From positions 1,116,001 to 1,180,000 of the forward strand of contig NZ_JACVOK010000001.1 in assembly GCF_018882465.1 (NCBI RefSeq): a stretch of 64,000 bases of DNA, in the 5' to 3' direction. The DNA is from Polynucleobacter sp. 73C-SIWE (GTDB lineage: Bacteria; Pseudomonadota; Gammaproteobacteria; Burkholderiales; Burkholderiaceae). Numbering within the stretch: the first letter of the stretch is position 1; each line of letters starts with the position of its first letter. A program made the position numbers and the translations under genes. Positions 1-7,337 of this stretch are shown here, piece after piece. Below the pieces are notes generated by a model, which saw nothing but the letters and a program-made list of their open reading frames with translations, was not told the origin of the DNA and searched no databases.

Positions 1-1
1 C

Positions 2-1630
2 GGTCTAAAAGATTTTTTTACCGTACCCGGCGACTTTACTTTGGTCTTGCTGGATCAATTAATAGCCACGCCTGGTTTACGAATGATTAGTTGTTGTAAT
101 GAGCTCAATGCAGGATATGCCGCTGATGGCTATGCACGGACTGCTGGTTTTTCAGCGGCGGTTGTCACTTACACCGTTGGCGGTCTTAGTTTGATCAATG
201 CTGTTGCAGGGGCTTATGGAGATGATCTATCTTTGTTGGCCGTATCTGGGGGCCCTAACTCAAATGATCAACATGATCATCACAGAATTCATCATACGAT
301 CGGAGAATTAGACCTCTATCAGGCTGAGCGTTGCTTTGCTCCTGTGGTAGCTGCTGTATTTAATATTCGCCATCTAGATGATGCGGCCAGAATGATTGAT
401 GAGGCGATTGTCACATGCTTGACGCAGAAAAAACCGGTGTACTTAGAGATAGCTTGCAATCTAACTGGGCTTAAAATTTCGGCGCCTACTTCAATGTTAT
501 TTCCAATTCCTGCTGCTAAAAGCGACCCTACCGCCTTAGCGTCCGCCGTCGAGGCTGCTGCACAACGTATTAATGCTGCTGTCAAGCCAGCAATAGTTGT
601 CGGAGTCAAAGTGCGACCTGCTCAGGCAGGTGATGCAAGCTTGGGTTTGTCGAATGCAATGGGTTGTGCCGTAGCTACAACTCCAGATGCCAAAGGAATT
701 TTTTCAGAAGATCACCCCAATTTCATCGGAACATACTGGTCTGAGGTCAGTAGCCCTAATTGCTCAGAAATTATTGAGTCAAGCGATTGCCAGATATTGA
801 TTGGAGTGCAGCAAACAGATTACACCACCACTGGATGGACAGCGCTCTATAAGATGGATAGCGCAATTAACATTGGAATTGATCAAGTCAGCATGCCTGA
901 GGGTGTCTTTTCTCAAATTTATATGGCCGATTTTTTAAAAGCGTTGGTAGTAAAAGTAGCTAAAAAAGATGCCTCAATGCTTGAGTTTCAACGTTATCAA
1001 GAGCCCATTGCTCCAGTCGCTGTTGCAGCAGCTGGCGATGTCTTGACATTGCGAGAGCTGAGAAGGCAAATACAGGGAATGATTAACTCTGAGACAAGTT
1101 TATTAGTAGAGACTGGCGATTCTTGGTTTAATGGCCAAAGAATGTGTTTGCCAAAGGGCGCAAGCTATCACGTACAAATGCAGTATGGTTCTATAGGCTG
1201 GTCTGCTGGGGCAACTTTGGGAGTGGCTATGGCAAGCAAGCCAGACACGAGAGTCATTACTTTGATAGGCGATGGTTCCTTTCAGATGACAGCACAAGAG
1301 CTATCAACGATGATTCGCTATCAAGTTAATCCGATCATTTTTCTCATGAACAATGGTGGCTACACCATTGAGGTTGAACTGCATGATGGACCTTATAACC
1401 AGATCAAGAATTGGGATTACGCAGGCTTAATAAATGTTTTTAATGCTAATGATGGCAAGGGTCTTGGAATTAAGGTGAAGACAGCAGGTGATCTGACTGC
1501 TGCCATTAGCCAAGCTATTACGCATCGGGGAGGCCCCGTTTTAATTGAGTGCCCACTATTACGCGATGACTGTTCTAAAGAATTAGCAGAATGGGGAAGC
1601 CATGTGGCAAAAGCAAACGCTAGAGTGTAA
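2..1630 (+). CDS. pdc: Pyruvate decarboxylase-type ThDP enzyme, 5' end cut by window edge
   Basis: Thiamine-diphosphate enzyme that should convert pyruvate, or a related 2-oxo acid, to aldehyde plus CO2 in the cytosol. The reading frame is open back to base 2 and already encodes the family's VPGDF segment before the first possible start, a TTG at 41, so the true start lies outside the window. Counting from 41, the catalytic Glu of CNELNAGYA is at residue 21 and the paired His of the PDC active site (RIHHTIGE) are at 84-85. The GDGSFQMTAQE ThDP/Mg motif is followed by YTIEVELHDGPYN, which matches pyruvate decarboxylase better than acetolactate synthase or oxalyl-CoA decarboxylase. Indolepyruvate or phenylpyruvate decarboxylase is the main alternative. 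The next gene begins shortly after the stop. Confidence 0.82.
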   Translation, partial: GLKDFFTVPGDFTLVLLDQLIATPGLRMISCCNELNAGYAADGYARTAGFSAAVVTYTVGGLSLINAVAGAYGDDLSLLAVSGGPNSNDQHDHHRIHHTIGELDLYQAERCFAPVVAAVFNIRHLDDAARMIDEAIVTCLTQKKPVYLEIACNLTGLKISAPTSMLFPIPAAKSDPTALASAVEAAAQRINAAVKPAIVVGVKVRPAQAGDASLGLSNAMGCAVATTPDAKGIFSEDHPNFIGTYWSEVSSPNCSEIIESSDCQILIGVQQTDYTTTGWTALYKMDSAINIGIDQVSMPEGVFSQIYMADFLKALVVKVAKKDASMLEFQRYQEPIAPVAVAAAGDVLTLRELRRQIQGMINSETSLLVETGDSWFNGQRMCLPKGASYHVQMQYGSIGWSAGATLGVAMASKPDTRVITLIGDGSFQMTAQELSTMIRYQVNPIIFLMNNGGYTIEVELHDGPYNQIKNWDYAGLINVFNANDGKGLGIKVKTAGDLTAAISQAITHRGGPVLIECPLLRDDCSKELAEWGSHVAKANARV

Positions 1631-1656
1631 TTTCGTTAATTGAAAGGGTAATGAGT

Positions 1657-2046
1657 ATGTCTGATTCAAGCAAACAAGCTCCTAATGTCATCGGCACATG
1701 GGTGGGAAAGACAAATGATACGGTGATTGGGGGCGGAAGCCATTATCCCAATGGCGAGAAAGGTGAAGTTCGATTTCTTGGTCTAGCAGTGACTTATCAA
1801 TTCAACCAGCAGTCTAATCGGGCATTCGCAGGAACGTTTACTATTGAGGGACATACAGTTCAAATCGTTGGCTCATTTAGCAGTGATCTAATGAGTGGCA
1901 CAATGGCAGATAAAGATGGTACCTATACCTTTAAGATGAGCAACTCAAATGAGATGTCAGTCTGTTTTGCCTCCACAACCACGGATCGCTATGACAAGTC
2001 AGCTGGACCAGTTGCAGATTGTCATGACATTACAAGACAGCCATAG
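1657..2046 (+). CDS. Small beta-rich protein of unknown function
   Basis: I do not recognise this protein of about 129 residues. It has no signal peptide or membrane segment. The sequence is rich in Gly, Thr and Ser with alternating hydrophobics, opening with IGTWVGKTND and continuing with GTFTIEGHTV and GTYTFKMSN, which suggests a small all-beta fold such as a lipocalin-like barrel. That is inference from pattern only. Two in-frame ATGs lie at 1651 and 1657. The purine run GAAAGGG ends at 1648, so 1657 has the better ribosome-binding spacing. It follows the decarboxylase gene closely on the same strand and may be cotranscribed with it. Confidence 0.6.
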   Translation: MSDSSKQAPNVIGTWVGKTNDTVIGGGSHYPNGEKGEVRFLGLAVTYQFNQQSNRAFAGTFTIEGHTVQIVGSFSSDLMSGTMADKDGTYTFKMSNSNEMSVCFASTTTDRYDKSAGPVADCHDITRQP

Positions 2047-2107
2047 GTTCCCATTCTTGATGCAAGTAAACTAATAAGATTATTCCATTTATATTTAGAG
2101 GCTTCTT

Positions 2108-2659
2108 ATGGAAAAAATGCATTTCACCAGAATGGATCAAGGAACGGTTGCTGATTTCGAGATGTTGAAAAAGGTACATGAGCATACATTGGCTGTTTTA
2201 CCAGATCAGCTCTACGCACTTCTGGAGAATCTTTCTAAAGATACGGCTTACAACATCACTCGAAAAGAGCATTGTTTGCAGACCGCTACTAGAGCCTTGC
2301 GGGATGGTAAAGACGAAGAATATATTGTCGTTGCTCTATTTCATGATATTGCAGAACCATTAGGGCCCTTTAATCATGGGGAGGTAATTGCATCCATCCT
2401 GCATCCCTTTATCTCTAGAAATAATTATTGGATGTTGGTTCAGCATGGTTTATTCCAGACTTATTTTTATGGCGACAAGCTTGGTCTGGATCCTAATGCA
2501 CGTGATCAATACAAATCTGATCCTGCCTATGAGCAAACTGCAGAGTTTTGTGCCAAGTACGATGAAATCTCTTTCGACCCCAATTACAAAAGCGAGCCTC
2601 TATCTACCTTTGATCCAATGGTGAGAAGGGTTCTCACAAAGCAATGGGTTGCCCCATAA
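2108..2659 (+). CDS. HD-domain protein, possible mixed-valent diiron oxygenase or phosphohydrolase
   Basis: Protein of 183 residues with an HD-type metal site. Visible candidate ligands are H55 (KEHCLQTA), H79-D80 (LFHDIAEP), H90 or H99, H113 and D152 (KYDEISFD). This spacing resembles the predicted HD phosphohydrolases of COG4341 and the PhnZ/inositol-oxygenase group, in which two iron atoms drive oxygenation rather than phosphoester hydrolysis. Which reaction it performs cannot be read from sequence. A GAGG ribosome-binding site lies just before the ATG. No phosphonate or inositol genes are nearby to suggest the substrate. Confidence 0.68.
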   Translation: MEKMHFTRMDQGTVADFEMLKKVHEHTLAVLPDQLYALLENLSKDTAYNITRKEHCLQTATRALRDGKDEEYIVVALFHDIAEPLGPFNHGEVIASILHPFISRNNYWMLVQHGLFQTYFYGDKLGLDPNARDQYKSDPAYEQTAEFCAKYDEISFDPNYKSEPLSTFDPMVRRVLTKQWVAP

Positions 2660-2709
2660 ATAGCGCTGCATGAGATATGCGCTATATTGAGTTTTACCTC
2701 TAAAAATCC

Positions 2710-3489
2710 ATGCTAACAATTCTGTTAACTCTTCTACTTGTTCTTGCAGCTTTTCTTGCTGGCGCATTAGTCATATTTTTTGTAGTCCAAAAATTTCTTT
2801 CTTTCTTAACAATCGATGACACTAGTCATGCAACGATTTTTTCGTTTGCCATAGGCACTATCTTTGGATTAACTTTAGCTTTTATCACAGTTTCGACCTG
2901 GCAAAATTACAACCGTATTAACTCAATTGTCGTGCAGGAGGCTACAACCCTCACAACCATCTATAGATCCTTGGATGCATTTCAGCCTGAGCTCAAAGTG
3001 AAAAGCACCAAGCTCTTAACGAACTATGTTCAAAATGTAATTACAAAAGAGTGGCCAATGATGGCTAAAAGTCAATTTGACGACCAAAATTTTTCTGAAT
3101 TTCATCAATTCCAGTTACTCATGCTGCGACATATTCCAATCAATAATGCGGAGTTAATTGCACAGCAAGAAGAACTGAGATTGATCTCTGAATATTACAA
3201 ACTACGTTTAGAGCGTATTACTAGCTCTAAAGCGGCTTTAGATTATTCAATGCTTTTGACCTTATGCCTAGGCGCATTTGTCTATATTTTTTATCAGTCT
3301 CTATATGTAATGGCTCAACGGCGGCATCATATATTGATGATCTCATTGCTAGCTATTTCACTAGGTTTAATCTTCTTTCTAATCCTAAGCTACAACACGC
3401 CATTCTCTGGTTCTAACGCTATTCAACCAGTTGAGTTCAATAAAATTCTTGAGCTATGGAAGACTGATTTAGTAAAGCCAGTCAATTAA
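2710..3489 (+). CDS. Bestrophin-like (DUF4239) membrane protein
   Basis: Inner-membrane protein of 259 residues. Hydrophobic segments are visible at about 3-27, 43-63, 180-200 and 207-228. Between the second and third lies a soluble, partly helical stretch with VQEATTLTTIYRSLDAF near residues 75-91. This layout and the E-A-x-x-L pattern match the DUF4239 bestrophin-like family. Bestrophins are anion channels, but transport by DUF4239 members is unproven, so no substrate is assigned. It stands alone between the HD protein and the methyltransferase, with about 220 bases of unassigned sequence after it. Confidence 0.65.
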   Translation: MLTILLTLLLVLAAFLAGALVIFFVVQKFLSFLTIDDTSHATIFSFAIGTIFGLTLAFITVSTWQNYNRINSIVVQEATTLTTIYRSLDAFQPELKVKSTKLLTNYVQNVITKEWPMMAKSQFDDQNFSEFHQFQLLMLRHIPINNAELIAQQEELRLISEYYKLRLERITSSKAALDYSMLLTLCLGAFVYIFYQSLYVMAQRRHHILMISLLAISLGLIFFLILSYNTPFSGSNAIQPVEFNKILELWKTDLVKPVN

Positions 3490-3710
3490 AGGTCTATTCT
3501 TGAGAATGCAAGTGGTGAATTATTGTTGAGTACAGGCCTAGAAATATATTTAGCCATACTATTACTATCTTTTAGGCTGTTTGAGAATCGTTGAGTCAAA
3601 ACTTCACTCTTGCTATCACTTAATGGGGTTCAATATCCCTCCGATCGTAGGCTTGTCAAGCTCCCTCAGGTTGATAAGATCAGGCTATTTCTTGGCCTAT
3701 CTATACCAAT

Positions 3711-4373
3711 ATGACAGTTATTAGTAGCTCTGATTTATACCGTCCTAGTATTTATACGGCTTCTTTATTAAAAGCGATAGATAGCAACTGTGCTAATTTC
3801 AGCATGAACCATGTTTTAGATGTCGGCGTTGGAAGTGGTATATGCCTTGCAGCACTAGGGCGATTGGGTGCTTCTAATATGTGGGGCCTAGACATATCAA
3901 AAGATAGCATTGAATTTGCAAATCAGTTACTTTGCTCGGAGTTTAAAAAAGATCGCGTTAACTTAGTGCATGGAGATATGTTTGAAAAACTTGATCCTCA
4001 TTTGAGTTTTGATCTGATTGTTGCTAACTTACCTCAATTACCAATAAATATAGGTTCTATAGATAGACCGCCAACTTGGGGAGGGGGTGGAAGAGGCTTG
4101 GTTGATCGGTTAATTCATCAATTGCCACAGCGAATGACAAAAAATGGAATGTCATTAATTGCGCATTGTGATCTGAATGATTTTAAAAAAACGGAAGAGT
4201 TAATTCGCTCCCTAAGGCTTCATTGTGAAACGGTATATGAGTTCTATGTTTATGAAAGCGTAGATCGATTCTCAAAAATTTCAGATGATATTTTAAAAAA
4301 ACACTCTGATCAGATAATGTTTTTTGGGCCCTATGCCATCTCAAGCGCAAGAATTATTAAAGTAACTTTTTGA
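3711..4373 (+). CDS. Class I SAM-dependent methyltransferase (PrmC/HemK-like)
   Basis: Rossmann-fold methyltransferase of 220 residues. Motif I is DVGVGSG at 37-43, the ribose-binding acidic residue is D61 in GLDIS, and motif IV is NLPQ at 106-109. The last motif resembles the NPPY/NLPQ signature of N-methyltransferases acting on Gln, Asn or exocyclic amines. The protein lacks the N-terminal helical domain of true PrmC release-factor methyltransferases, so its substrate is unknown. Its stop codon is followed three bases later by the start of the cytochrome-porin gene, indicating an operon with the two cytochromes. A maturation role is only a guess. Confidence 0.7.
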   Translation: MTVISSSDLYRPSIYTASLLKAIDSNCANFSMNHVLDVGVGSGICLAALGRLGASNMWGLDISKDSIEFANQLLCSEFKKDRVNLVHGDMFEKLDPHLSFDLIVANLPQLPINIGSIDRPPTWGGGGRGLVDRLIHQLPQRMTKNGMSLIAHCDLNDFKKTEELIRSLRLHCETVYEFYVYESVDRFSKISDDILKKHSDQIMFFGPYAISSARIIKVTF

Positions 4374-4376
4374 AAT

Positions 4377-5813
4377 ATGCGCACTAATTTTCAGAACCTG
4401 CTTGCCAGGCTTTTACTCGGACTTCTGCTCGCACTTTGTTTTAGTTCTGCAAACGCTTTACCCTTATTTTCTCGGCAAACGGGGCAAAATTGTGTTTCTT
4501 GTCATGCTGGAGGTCAGTATCCAGAACTCACTCCATACGGTCGTTATTTTAAGTTGACGGCCTATACGCTTGGAAAGCGTACCGATATTCCGATTTCAGT
4601 CCAGTTTGTTGGTGGTGCCGCTACAAGTACCAATGGAAACAATGGCACGGGTCAGGCACATCAAAGTGGTAAGTTAGAGCCTAACTATCTTTTCTTAAAT
4701 GTCGGTGGAAAGATCACGGATAACTTTGGCGCCTTCAGCCAGTGGTATTACGCATTTGATGAGCAGGTTAGCGGTAATGGGACCATTCCCAATCAAAATC
4801 AATTTGCAGCAGATATACAAGACTGGCGCTATGCAGATCACTATGTAGGAAACGACAAAGATATTGTCAAGGATTTTATTTGGGGGGCTTCTCTCAATAA
4901 CTATGCTGGCGCTACTGATGTATGGAATTCCTCTCCGATGTGGATGTATCCCTATATGGGATCCACTAGAAACTACTCAACTTATGGACTACCCTATAAC
5001 TCGAGACTATCTGCATATTCTATTCATAACCCTGGGTATGGTGTTTATGGTTATGTGAATCGTAATTTTTATAGTGAAGTGAACCTCTATCAATCAGGTG
5101 GATCGGGGGCGCTCTCCTGGATAACCTATCCTGCCTCCAATAGCAATCCCAATAATGCGCCAGTCTATCTGCAGGGATTAAATCCGTATTTTCGGTTTGC
5201 ATACCAGAGTGATGAGCATGCTGGCCATAATTGGATGCTAGGGTTCTTGGGTGCCAACATCAATCAATACTCTAGCTGCAACACCGTGGCGGATAGCAGT
5301 TCATATAGAGGGACTGCACCTACTTGTAGTGGCCCCGTAAATGCACCCGCCTTGAGCGGGGGAACTGTGAAGTATCAGGATCGGGCGATTGATGGACAGT
5401 ATCAATATTTAGTTGATCCCCATACAGTCACTGCGCAAGCCCGCTATACCAAAGAAAGTATCTCTGATCCAACTGGCATCTTGTATAGCAACCCCAATAA
5501 TAAAACCAATTCTTTTATGTCCAAGGTCAGCTATGTATATAACGCTACCTATGGAGCTGCTGTTGCATTTCAGACTTTTAGTGGAACAAGTGATGCGTAT
5601 TACGGCACTAACGCAGTAACTGGCGCTAATTTGAATCCTAATTCCACCGCATGGATTCCTTCAATTTGGTATCAGCCTCTACAAAATGTACGTCTCACTT
5701 TTCAGTACACAGCATTTACCAAATATAACGGCGGAACCATCAATTACAACGGTTTAGGAACTAACGCTAGTGCAAATAATGCAAGCTGGCTCTATTTATG
5801 GGTGGCTATGTGA
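4377..5813 (+). CDS. Outer-membrane monoheme cytochrome-porin fusion (Cyc2-like)
   Basis: Exported protein of 478 residues with a signal peptide over about residues 1-28. A single c-type heme site CVSCH lies at 39-43, inside LFSRQTGQNCVSCHAGG and followed by LTPYGRYFK. The remaining 400 or so residues are rich in Tyr, Asn, Ser and Gly in alternating patterns typical of an outer-membrane beta-barrel. An N-terminal heme domain followed by a porin is the architecture of Cyc2, the outer-membrane iron-oxidising cytochrome, and the RQTG-CxxCH-LTPxGRxFK surroundings are similar. Direct Fe(II) oxidation is therefore possible but unproven; related uncharacterised cytochromes are common in betaproteobacteria. 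It is cotranscribed with the methyltransferase before it and the diheme cytochrome after it. Confidence 0.68.
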   Translation: MRTNFQNLLARLLLGLLLALCFSSANALPLFSRQTGQNCVSCHAGGQYPELTPYGRYFKLTAYTLGKRTDIPISVQFVGGAATSTNGNNGTGQAHQSGKLEPNYLFLNVGGKITDNFGAFSQWYYAFDEQVSGNGTIPNQNQFAADIQDWRYADHYVGNDKDIVKDFIWGASLNNYAGATDVWNSSPMWMYPYMGSTRNYSTYGLPYNSRLSAYSIHNPGYGVYGYVNRNFYSEVNLYQSGGSGALSWITYPASNSNPNNAPVYLQGLNPYFRFAYQSDEHAGHNWMLGFLGANINQYSSCNTVADSSSYRGTAPTCSGPVNAPALSGGTVKYQDRAIDGQYQYLVDPHTVTAQARYTKESISDPTGILYSNPNNKTNSFMSKVSYVYNATYGAAVAFQTFSGTSDAYYGTNAVTGANLNPNSTAWIPSIWYQPLQNVRLTFQYTAFTKYNGGTINYNGLGTNASANNASWLYLWVAM

Positions 5814-6547
5814 TGAATATCTCTAGAGCTCTCCTCATGCTGGTTTTAATTCCTGCATTTGTTTTAGCGGGTTGTACCTATTTCAATAACATTCCCCCGG
5901 TCAGCACCTTGGAAAACCCGACTAGAAGCAGAACATTAGGTGACTATGAGGTTGCCGGTAAAGTTGTGGCGGTTCAAGTGTGCGCCTCTTGTCATGGCAT
6001 TAATGGGCAATCCCAATCACCAATGATTCCAAATCTGGCTGCTCAGCAAAAAGAGTATTTGATAAATCAATTACAAGATTACCGAGATCGCAGTAGAAGT
6101 AACGAATATGCTGTGCAGTATATGTGGGGTATGGCTGGCCCATTGACAGATAAGCAGATACAAGACTTGGCAGATTATTTTTCTAAACAATTACCCGCTA
6201 AAGCAAGTAATGGAATTCCTGGTGATCCTCAATTGGCACGTGGTAAAGAAATTTTCGAGAAGGGCATTCCGGAGCAGGGTGTTATTCAGTGTAATTCTTG
6301 TCATGGACCAAGTGGTGCTGGTATGGCAACGTTTCCTAGGTTAGCAGGTCAAAAGGCTTACTACTTAATCCAACAGCTCCATGTTTGGAAATACCCAAAT
6401 CAAAAACGCTTCATGGAAGTGGGTGGCAATACCTGGGCTCCGAGAACCGTTACCTTTGCCCGTCCTCGCGGAGTATTAATGCAAAAGGAGGCTCTTTCTG
6501 ATTCAGATGCTGAGGCCGTTGCTATTTACTTAAGTACTCTGCAGTAA
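5813..6547 (+). CDS. Diheme cytochrome c (c4-like) lipoprotein
   Basis: Periplasmic electron carrier of 244 residues with two class I c domains. The ATG at 5813 shares its A with the TGA stop of the cytochrome-porin gene (TGATG), so translation is probably coupled. An upstream in-frame ATG at 5798 is less likely. A lipobox LAGC places the lipidated Cys at residue 21. Heme sites are CASCH at 57-61 and CNSCH at 160-164, each followed by the expected PxL and distal Met regions. It would take electrons from the outer-membrane partner and pass them towards a terminal oxidase or other acceptor. The partner assignment is inferred from gene order. Confidence 0.78.
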   Translation: MNISRALLMLVLIPAFVLAGCTYFNNIPPVSTLENPTRSRTLGDYEVAGKVVAVQVCASCHGINGQSQSPMIPNLAAQQKEYLINQLQDYRDRSRSNEYAVQYMWGMAGPLTDKQIQDLADYFSKQLPAKASNGIPGDPQLARGKEIFEKGIPEQGVIQCNSCHGPSGAGMATFPRLAGQKAYYLIQQLHVWKYPNQKRFMEVGGNTWAPRTVTFARPRGVLMQKEALSDSDAEAVAIYLSTLQ

Positions 6548-6805
6548 GCTGAAAAAGCATTCCTCATCATGGGTTATTGCTAATAAGACTGTACTCGGAT
6601 TAGGGGGGGCTTGTTTCATCGTTGCAGGGGCATCAACATCCTTTAGTTATATAGGAAATCAGCATCTATACATCTATATTTAATGTATTTGCTTGCGGTT
6701 GACGCATATCCTATTGAGAAAGGCCCGTAATTTGAGTGAAATTTCCTATGCACATTAATTGGCATGTATTAATATGTTTATGTTAACCAACACCAGGAGG
6801 TATAT

Positions 6806-6937
6806 ATGGACCAAAAACGCATGATTACAGTACGCGATAAATCAAAAAATATTTATCTGATAGGTATTGTAGTATTCACAGGTATTTTCTCAACAATTGC
6901 AGTTTGCGCCTGGTTTCTATCAAGCCTTAATTTTTAA
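6806..6937 (+). CDS. 43-residue single-span membrane protein
   Basis: Short reading frame opening MDQKRMITV, with a basic, polar N-terminus and one hydrophobic segment from about residue 17 to 41. An excellent AGGAGG ribosome-binding site at 6795-6800 sits five bases before the ATG, which is the main reason to believe it. It has no recognisable family and may be a small membrane regulator or subunit. It stands alone, about 260 bases after the cytochrome operon. The preceding gap 6548-6805 holds nothing else I can support. Confidence 0.55.
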   Translation: MDQKRMITVRDKSKNIYLIGIVVFTGIFSTIAVCAWFLSSLNF

Positions 6938-7337
6938 GTTTACGCATTCAGGAGCATTAAGCGTATCAGCTTTTTGCTAAAAAAGACGGTGTTGCGAGAT
7001 TGCCTTTTCTATTGCCAGCAGGCCCGGTGAGACATCAATCACCAGACTAGCTAGAGCTCTTCATTCCCGATGCTAGGTTTCACCTGCAGCGCAGAAATGC
7101 GCCGGTGATTGCGATCAGTCCATACAGGATGAATTAAATTTTGATATCTTTATAAAAATTTCTAGAGGAATTTTTTATAATTTAAAAGATAAAAGTGACG
7201 GATAATTAGGGATATCAAAACCACGCTAAACTCAATGATGAGTTCTAATATTTTTCCATTCATCTATTTGGAATATTTACTTTTCGGAATCATTAGTGAG
7301 GTAAGTAAAGAGTAAGTCAGTAAATGAAAATTGCCCA
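6938..7337. other. Gene-free AT-rich interval
   Basis: No credible reading frame on either strand. The right half contains direct repeat A (7151-7286) and the imperfect hairpin around 7155-7177, which could terminate the TPR gene arriving from the right. On the minus strand the bases at 7264-7290 still read as a decayed C-terminus (KSKYSK then stop) of the small membrane protein that is intact at 9049-9198. The left half, 6938-7140, shows nothing I can name. Confidence 0.5.
7151..7286. repeat. Direct repeat A, left flank of TPR gene
   Basis: About 136 bases, visibly homologous to 8937-9072 in the same orientation by manual alignment at very roughly 75% identity. Shared blocks include a palindromic AAAAATT...AATTTTTTATA hairpin, TTTAAAAGATA, ACGCTAAACTCAAT.ATGAG and CATCTATTT. 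The two copies bracket the TPR/glycosyltransferase-like gene exactly. The unit appears to consist of the tail of a small membrane-protein gene plus its downstream terminator. It could be a recombination scar or a segmental duplication. Confidence 0.7.

Noticed and set aside
6560..6682. Plus-strand frame with a hydrophobic segment (VLGLGGACFIVAGAS) after the diheme cytochrome gene
   Set aside because: It resembles a short membrane protein but has no ATG, GTG or TTG start and no ribosome-binding site before it. It may be a remnant.
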